Shown piece by piece: positions 34,592 to 39,190 of a DNA stretch of 39,190 nucleotides. Within the stretch, counting starts at the first letter, position 1. Each line of letters starts with the position of its first letter. A program made the translations under genes and the position numbers. The notes below the pieces were generated by a model. That model was not told where the DNA came from. It was given only the letters and a program-made list of their open reading frames with translations, and did not search any database. Source of the stretch: Demequinaceae bacterium (GTDB taxonomy: Bacteria > Actinomycetota > Actinomycetes > Actinomycetales > Demequinaceae); contig JADGOS010000004.1 in NCBI GenBank assembly GCA_017882825.1, forward strand, positions 1-39,190. The letters are read 5' to 3'.

Positions 34592-36153
34592 GCGTCCCGA
34601 GTCCCGTCATCCTGTGGGGGCCGCTCGTCCCGGTCCTGATCGTCGTGGGCGCGGCCATGGTCGGCATCCTGGTGGAGGCGTTCATTCGACAGTCCGCCAT
34701 GCGACGGCTCGTGCAGACCGTCCTCGCCCTCGCCGCAACGGGTGCCGCCATGATCGTGGCCTTTCTTCAGTGGGCCGTCCTCAAGGGCGATGGGGCAAGG
34801 ATCGCCGGCAACTACCTGGTGTCGGATCGCCAGTCCCTCGCGTGGCAGGCGATCCTCGCGCTGTTCGCGCTCATGGGGATGCTTCTGTTCTCCTCGCGCA
34901 CGCAGGGCGAGGATGCCTTCACGCCGCTGGCGAGCGTGGCCCCCGGTTCCACCGAAGAGGCGCTCGCGGCTAAGCGCGGATTCGCGCAGACCGAGATCTT
35001 CCCCCTCGGCCTTTTTGCGGCCGCAGGGATGATGCTCTTCACCATGGTCTCGGACACGATCGTCCTGTTCGTCGTGCTGGAGATCCTGTCGCTCCCGCTC
35101 TACCTCCTGGTCGGCCTCGCGCGCCGGCGTCGCCTGATGTCCCAGGAGGCGGCGCTCAAGTACTTCCTCATGGGGGCCTTCGCGTCGGCGATCTACCTCT
35201 TCGGCGCGTCCCTCGTCTTCGGCTACTCCGCCGCGACGTCGTATGCGGGAATCGCGGCGAGCATCGCGGCGGGGTTGGATCGGCAGCCTATGCTCCTCGC
35301 GGGCGTCGCGCTCATGCTCGTGGGCCTCCTCTTCAAGCTCGGCGCCGTGCCGTTCCACGCGTGGACGCCCGACGTCTACCAGGGCGCGCCAACGCCGGTC
35401 ACTGCGTTCATGGCCGCGGCGACCAAGGCGGCGGCCGCCGCGGCGCTCGCCCGCCTTCTGTACCTCGCGCTCTTCGGGTTGGCGTGGGAGATCGCTCCGG
35501 TGCTGTGGACCGTCGCGATCGCCACCATGCTGTTGGGGACCGTCGTCGCGATCGTGCAGACGGACGTGAAGCGGATGCTCGCGTACTCGTCGATCGCCCA
35601 CGCGGGCTTCCTCCTCGTGGCGCTGACCTCGTTCCGCGGCGACGCGCTCGCCGCGGTGCCGTTCTACATGCTGGCGTACGGCCTGGCGACGCTCGGCGCG
35701 TTCGCCGTGGTGAGTCAGGTCAGGGAGCGCACGCCGGACGGAGCGCTCGGGGCAGAGGCCACGAGGCTCGGCCAGTGGGCCGGGCTCGGGCGCCGCGCGC
35801 CCTGGCTCGCTGCGGCCATGGCGCTGTTCCTCCTGTCGTTCGCGGGCATCCCGCTCACCGCAGGCTTCATCGGGAAGTTCGTGGCGTTCAGGGCCGCGAT
35901 CGACGCGGGGGCCTGGCCGCTCGTGCTCGTCGCCGTGCTCGCCTCGGCGGCCGCGGCTTTCTTCTACGTACGCCTCATCGTGCTGATGTTCCTCACCCCG
36001 GCGCCGCCCGAGTTCGACGAATCCGTCGAGGTCACCAACGCGACTGGCCCGTGGCTCGTCATGCTCGTCGCGGCCGCGGGGACCATCCTTCTTGGGGTCC
36101 TTCCGTCTCCCGTCCTTGAACTGGCGCACCAGGCCGCGATCCTGGTTCCGTGA
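34588..36153 (+). CDS. nuoN: NADH-quinone oxidoreductase subunit N
   Basis: This ND2-type antiporter-like subunit has 521 aa. LFVVLEILSLPLYLLVGLARR carries the TM5 glutamate, and FKLGAVPFHAWTPDVYQGAPTPVTAFMAAATKA the TM7 lysine and partner residues. YSSIAHAGFLLVAL and LSFAGIPLTAGFIGKF are also conserved. It completes the membrane arm. The GTG start overlaps nuoM, and its stop overlaps the GTG of the prenyltransferase gene, so expression of the latter is coupled to complex I. Confidence 0.96.
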   Translation: MSVPSPVILWGPLVPVLIVVGAAMVGILVEAFIRQSAMRRLVQTVLALAATGAAMIVAFLQWAVLKGDGARIAGNYLVSDRQSLAWQAILALFALMGMLLFSSRTQGEDAFTPLASVAPGSTEEALAAKRGFAQTEIFPLGLFAAAGMMLFTMVSDTIVLFVVLEILSLPLYLLVGLARRRRLMSQEAALKYFLMGAFASAIYLFGASLVFGYSAATSYAGIAASIAAGLDRQPMLLAGVALMLVGLLFKLGAVPFHAWTPDVYQGAPTPVTAFMAAATKAAAAAALARLLYLALFGLAWEIAPVLWTVAIATMLLGTVVAIVQTDVKRMLAYSSIAHAGFLLVALTSFRGDALAAVPFYMLAYGLATLGAFAVVSQVRERTPDGALGAEATRLGQWAGLGRRAPWLAAAMALFLLSFAGIPLTAGFIGKFVAFRAAIDAGAWPLVLVAVLASAAAAFFYVRLIVLMFLTPAPPEFDESVEVTNATGPWLVMLVAAAGTILLGVLPSPVLELAHQAAILVP

Positions 36154-37142
36154 GCACCCATTTCGCCATCGGCGACCTCGAGGCGGTCATTGCGCCGCGC
36201 CTCAAAGTGGTCGAGGAGCGGCTCCGCGACGCGGTCGCCCAGTCCGATGCGCTCGCCCAGGCCACGAGTAGGCACCTCGTCGACGCCGGGGGCAAGCGCC
36301 TTCGGCCCATGCTGACGCTGCTGACGGCGCAACTCGGGGATGGCGCCCGGCCCGAGGTTGTGGACGCGGCCGTGGTTGTGGAACTGACCCACCTGGGGAC
36401 GCTCTATCACGACGACGTCATGGACTCCGCGCCGACCAGGCGCGGGGCGCCGTCCGCTCACCAGGTCTGGGGCAACTCCGTCGCCATCCTGACGGGCGAT
36501 CTACTGTTTGCGCGCGCCTCGCGCGTGGTGGCCGGGCTTGGTCCCGAGGCCGTGAGAATCCAGGCCGAGACGTTCGAGCGGCTGTGCCTCGGGCAACTCC
36601 ATGAGACGGTCGGGCCGGAGCCAGGCGCCGACCCCATCGCGCACTACCTCCAGGTCCTCGCCGACAAGACCGGCTCCCTCATCGGCGCGTCCGCGCGGCT
36701 CGGGGCGATGTTCGCGGGGTGCGAACGCCGAATCGTTGACCAGGTCACCGAGTACGGCGAACTCGCAGGAGTTGCCTTCCAACTCGCCGACGACGTGATC
36801 GACCTTCGCTCGGACTCGAAGACGACCGGAAAGACGCCCGGCACGGACCTGCGCGAGGGCGTAGCGACTATGCCCGTCCTTGCGCTTCGGGCCCGGGTGG
36901 CCGCGGGGGCGGATGCCTCGGACGCCGCACTGCTCGATCGCATCACGGGGGACCTCGCGGATGACGCGGCGCTCGCTGACGTCATCGCGGAACTTGCCGC
37001 GCACTCGGTGGTTGACGAGACGGCCGCCCTTGCCCGGCACTGGAGTCGCGAGGCCAAAGGGGCCATCGCCCCACTCCCCGAAGGCCCCGTCAAGGACGCG
37101 CTCCTGTCGTTCGCCGACGCCCTGGTAGCGCGGGCGTCATGA
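36150..37142 (+). CDS. trans-Polyprenyl diphosphate synthase (long-chain, menaquinone side chain)
   Basis: This isoprenyl synthase has 330 aa. AGGKRLRPMLTLLTAQLG is the conserved N-terminal region. The first Asp-rich motif is YHDDVMD (Asp residues 88-92) and the second is QLADDVIDLRSDSKTTGKTPG (214-218). Small residues (Gly83, Thr84) stand four and five positions before the first motif, where short-chain enzymes carry bulky ones, so a long product such as C35-C50 is likely. Nearness to men genes and coupling to nuoN suggest it makes the menaquinone tail used by MenA. Chain length cannot be read from sequence. Its stop overlaps the start of the cis-prenyltransferase (ATGA). Confidence 0.92.
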   Translation: MSTHFAIGDLEAVIAPRLKVVEERLRDAVAQSDALAQATSRHLVDAGGKRLRPMLTLLTAQLGDGARPEVVDAAVVVELTHLGTLYHDDVMDSAPTRRGAPSAHQVWGNSVAILTGDLLFARASRVVAGLGPEAVRIQAETFERLCLGQLHETVGPEPGADPIAHYLQVLADKTGSLIGASARLGAMFAGCERRIVDQVTEYGELAGVAFQLADDVIDLRSDSKTTGKTPGTDLREGVATMPVLALRARVAAGADASDAALLDRITGDLADDAALADVIAELAAHSVVDETAALARHWSREAKGAIAPLPEGPVKDALLSFADALVARAS

Positions 37143-37798
37143 AGAGTTTCCGTCGGCTCCCGCAACACATCGGCATCATTCCGGACGGAAACCGGAGGTG
37201 GGCTCAGCACAAGGGAATGAACAAGCAGGACGGGTACGAGTCCGGCCTTCGGCCAGGACTCGAGGTGTACGAACTGTGTTTGGAACTCGGGATAAAGGAA
37301 CTGACCTTCTACGGGTTCACGGTAGACAACACCAAGCGCCCCTCCGCGCAGATCCGAGCCTTTCGCAAGGCGTGTGTCGACGCCGTTGAATACCTGGCGA
37401 GCAAGGATGCGGACTTGCTGGTCGTCGGGAACACTCAGTCGCCATTCTTTCCCAAGGCACTGCTGCCGTACACGGAGAGAACGAGATGCGGGAGTGGTCG
37501 CATCAAGGTCAACTTCCTGGCCAACTATGGCTGGAACTGGGACCTCAACTACGCGGCCAGGAACGGGACGATAGGTTCAAGTGGCAACGTCGTTGACGGC
37601 ATAGCGTCTTCGGACATCTCACGGATCGACTTGATCATCCGCTGGGGCGGCGGGCGGAGGCTGAGCGGGTTCTTGCCGATCCAGTCGGTCTATGCGGACT
37701 TCTACGTGGTCGATGAGATGTGGCCCGACTACTGCAGTGCGCAATTTCATAAGGCTTTGGAGTGGTACCAAGACCAGGACATCACGCTGGGTGGCTAA
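37139..37798 (+). CDS. Divergent cis-prenyltransferase (undecaprenyl diphosphate synthase family)
   Basis: This protein has 219 aa, shorter than typical UppS (about 250). HIGIIPDGNRRWA (Asp16) is the diphosphate site; KVNFLANYGWNWDL and LIIRWGGGRRLSGFLP match the IPP-site motifs. Compared with E. coli UppS, the usual ENW is DNT (63-65), the Glu of RTGGE is Gly172, and the Glu of YAEL is Asp187, while both IPP-site arginines and Ser176 remain. GC content is 50-63% in the 60-base lines I counted, against about 70% or more nearby, indicating recent acquisition. It overlaps the preceding gene by ATGA. It is probably not the housekeeping UppS; a short-chain or irregular cis-prenyl product is possible. 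Confidence 0.85.
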   Translation: MKSFRRLPQHIGIIPDGNRRWAQHKGMNKQDGYESGLRPGLEVYELCLELGIKELTFYGFTVDNTKRPSAQIRAFRKACVDAVEYLASKDADLLVVGNTQSPFFPKALLPYTERTRCGSGRIKVNFLANYGWNWDLNYAARNGTIGSSGNVVDGIASSDISRIDLIIRWGGGRRLSGFLPIQSVYADFYVVDEMWPDYCSAQFHKALEWYQDQDITLGG

Positions 37799-37849
37799 CC
37801 TCGCGCATCTGGGGCGACCCGGAAGCGTGAGTGGGCCACCGCCGGGCGC

Positions 37850-37855
37850 TAGCCT
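37850..37855 (+). promoter_or_regulatory. Possible -10 element for the 37937 gene (TAGCCT)
   Basis: TAGCCT lies in the 138-bp gap after the nuo operon. It would start transcription near 37862, about 75 nt before the GTG. No terminator-like hairpin was found in this gap. Confidence 0.3.
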
Positions 37856-37936
37856 GATGGCCGTTGTGCGGTAGCGTCGTGGCAGAGTGGGCCCCCGTCG
37901 GTGCGGCCCCTCACGAGCGAACAAGGAGCTTGGCGC

Positions 37937-38515
37937 GTGGCGAATCGTGAACGGAAGTCCCTCGTCGTCTTGGGCAAGCGCCCGCGGCTCGACATCACCT
38001 ACGAGGTCCTGCTCGTCCTGGTGGCGATCGGCGGCACGGCGTGGATCATTGCAGGGATCGACGGCGCCCCGGCGCTGGCGTCGGGTCTCGACGCGGGCGG
38101 CAACGCGGTCCTCAAGGGGATCATCTGCGCGGCGGTGGTGCTATTCGCGGCGTTCCTTCTTGCGCAGACCTTCCTGCTGAACGGGCACTTCGGGCTCGTC
38201 TACGGCCTCGTCCGGGACGGCTCGGTCTACCTCGCCGCGCCGGAGGGCCTCGTGGGTTCCCGCAAGAAGCGTCTCCTGTGCGACGGCTCCGTCACGATGG
38301 CCGTCCGGACGGACTCCACCACCCGCGGCTCCTCCTCCACGCGCTCCACCCGCTTCCGTTTCGAGTCCGGCGGCGGGCTCCTCGTGGTTCAAGCGGGGGC
38401 GCCCGTCGGCGAGCCGGGCGAGGCCGAGGCCGCGATCCGCGCTTGGCTTGAAGCCCACGCGATCTCCGTCACCGAGGTGCCATACCCCGCGCGCGGTCCG
38501 GCCACCGCCGCCTGA
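37937..38515 (+). CDS. Two-TM membrane protein of unknown function
   Basis: This protein is 192 aa from the GTG at 37937, chosen for AAGGAG at 8 nt upstream; the ORF-track start at 37901 has no such site. After a basic N-terminus (ANRERKSLVVLGKRPRL) come two hydrophobic segments: YEVLLVLVAIGGTAWIIAG and GIICAAVVLFAAFLLAQTFLL. A soluble domain of about 110 residues follows, with a Ser/Thr/Arg-rich stretch (TDSTTRGSSSTRSTRFRF) and a beta-like FESGGGLLVVQAG. I recognise no family. It stands between the nuo operon and an ECF sigma factor gene, separated by gaps of more than 100 bp on both sides, so it is probably its own transcription unit. Confidence 0.72.
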   Translation: MANRERKSLVVLGKRPRLDITYEVLLVLVAIGGTAWIIAGIDGAPALASGLDAGGNAVLKGIICAAVVLFAAFLLAQTFLLNGHFGLVYGLVRDGSVYLAAPEGLVGSRKKRLLCDGSVTMAVRTDSTTRGSSSTRSTRFRFESGGGLLVVQAGAPVGEPGEAEAAIRAWLEAHAISVTEVPYPARGPATAA

Positions 38516-38571
38516 CGCCGGGCGTTTCGCCGAACTCTTCAGCGTCCGGCTCCCGCAAGCCCCACCGACCC

Positions 38572-38597
38572 CCAACCAAATCCCCGCGGGCCCCGTT
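38572..38597 (+). promoter_or_regulatory. Possible ECF-type promoter of the sigma factor gene
   Basis: CCAACC (38572-38577) and CGTT (38594-38597) are 16 nt apart, resembling the AAC/CGT -35 and -10 boxes of many ECF-dependent promoters. Position upstream of an ECF sigma gene suggests autoregulation. The motifs are short and the call is tentative. Confidence 0.3.
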
Positions 38598-38626
38598 TAC
38601 TGGGTGGTGAGAGATGGGGGAATCGG

Positions 38627-39166
38627 ATGTCGTGGCAGCCGCTGGTGGAGGACCTGATCGCCCAACGGGGCGCGCGCCTGTTGGCCTACGCGGAGATGCT
38701 GTCGGCGCGGAAATCGGACGCCGAGGACCTCTTTCAGGATGCGCTCGTCAAGTGCTTCTCCCGCCGCAGGTCCATCGAGACCGTCGGCGATGCCGAGGGC
38801 TACGCTCGCCGCGCGATGCAGACGATCGTCATCGACCGCGCCAGGGCGCGGGGCGTCCGGCAGCGCGCGGCCGACAAGGCCTTCGCTCGCGAACCCGCGG
38901 CGTCGGACGTTGACGCGGAGTTTGACCTCCACCGCGCGCTCCGCGCGCTCTCTCCCCGCGAGCGCGTGTGCGTGGTCATGAAGTACTTCGACGACATGAC
39001 TATCGCCCAGATCGCCGGAGACCTGGGCCTCGCCGACGGCACGGTCAAGCGGTACCTGTCCGACGCGACCAAGGCTCTGGCGATTCACTACGGCGCCGCC
39101 GTCGAGTTCGGCGACCGCCCCGAACGCATCGATGTGGTCTCAGCAAAGAGGAGGAACGGACGATGA
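38627..39166 (+). CDS. ECF (group IV) RNA polymerase sigma factor
   Basis: This protein has 179 aa and contains only the two ECF domains. Sigma-2 spans residues 1-75, with SDAEDLFQDALVKCF (core binding) and AEGYARRAMQTIVIDRARAR (-10 recognition). Sigma-4 spans about residues 100-150, with LSPRERVCVVMKYFDDMTIAQIAGDLGLADGTVKRYLSDA carrying the -35-binding helix-turn-helix. A short tail follows. The ATG at 38627 has a GGGGGA purine stretch 5-8 nt upstream. The stop overlaps the next start (ATGA), typical of an ECF sigma and anti-sigma pair. The signal it answers to is unknown. Confidence 0.92.
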   Translation: MSWQPLVEDLIAQRGARLLAYAEMLSARKSDAEDLFQDALVKCFSRRRSIETVGDAEGYARRAMQTIVIDRARARGVRQRAADKAFAREPAASDVDAEFDLHRALRALSPRERVCVVMKYFDDMTIAQIAGDLGLADGTVKRYLSDATKALAIHYGAAVEFGDRPERIDVVSAKRRNGR

Positions 39167-39190
39167 ACGGATTCGACGAGGTGGTGCGCG
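39163..39190 (+). CDS. Start of the next gene, possibly an anti-sigma factor (truncated by the window)
   Basis: ATG at 39163 opens MNGFDEVVR and runs off the right edge. It overlaps the sigma stop by ATGA and has GAGGAACGG as ribosome-binding site. Only nine codons are visible, so the anti-sigma call rests on position alone. Confidence 0.45.

Noticed and set aside
34363-36129. 588-aa minus-strand ORF antisense to nuoN
   Set aside because: Same reason: a long open frame caused by high GC, with His/Glu/Arg-rich non-protein-like composition, opposite a clear nuoN.
36150-37142. Possibility that this is a short-chain (FPP/GGPP) synthase
   Set aside because: Small residues precede the first Asp-rich motif, and the men/nuo context fits a long-chain menaquinone-tail enzyme better.

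Overview
The window is very GC-rich (about 70% by eye), densely packed, with many GTG starts, four-base stop/start overlaps and TAGNNT-type -10 elements. It encodes a menaquinone pathway, a full 14-subunit NADH dehydrogenase I, a BldC-like regulator next to a 32-residue bS22-type ribosomal protein, and DUF4229, DUF4349 and DUF3048 proteins. Together these indicate an actinobacterium, most likely of the order Micrococcales (Cellulomonas/Demequina-like). The genus is a guess from gene content. No rRNA, tRNA, CRISPR array, insertion sequence or prophage was seen.

Layout. (1) 1-4663: the 5' end of dcd (dCTP deaminase), an unrecognised lipoprotein, a GH94 cellobiose phosphorylase with a CebR/LacI-type operator inside its promoter, and a DUF4349 lipoprotein. 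(2) 4829-8564: BldC-like regulator, bS22-type protein, SerB1-like HAD phosphatase, histidine phosphatase, GT4 glycosyltransferase and a DUF4229 membrane protein. (3) 8561-19385: a men locus built of short divergent and convergent units, menE-menA (-), menB (-), menC-menD (+) and menF (-). A DUF3048 lipoprotein and two related membrane-anchored extracytoplasmic proteins lie between these units. (4) 19474-37798: a probable 17-gene operon. It starts with a MenJ-like geranylgeranyl-reductase-family flavoprotein, continues with nuoA-nuoN in canonical order, and ends with a trans-polyprenyl diphosphate synthase and a divergent cis-prenyltransferase. (5) 37937-39190: a two-TM protein of unknown function, an ECF sigma factor and the first codons of the next gene, probably its anti-sigma factor.

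How it works together. MenF, D, C, E and B convert chorismate to dihydroxynaphthoyl-CoA. MenA attaches the side chain, which the polyprenyl diphosphate synthase at the end of the nuo operon probably makes. The MenJ-like reductase probably saturates one isoprene unit, and complex I reduces the finished quinone. Quinone making and quinone use are therefore encoded side by side. menG (methyltransferase), menH and the DHNA-CoA thioesterase are not in the window.

Most notable observations: NuoG has lost all four cysteine ligands of cluster N7 while keeping their exact CxxCxxxCx27C spacing and the other clusters. A compositionally foreign cis-prenyltransferase with altered catalytic motifs is translationally coupled to the end of the nuo operon. 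About eleven genes, including most men transcription units, appear to be leaderless, with a TAGGCT-like -10 exactly 6-7 nt before the start codon. Two distant paralogues bracket menC-menD. All regulatory calls are visual predictions.
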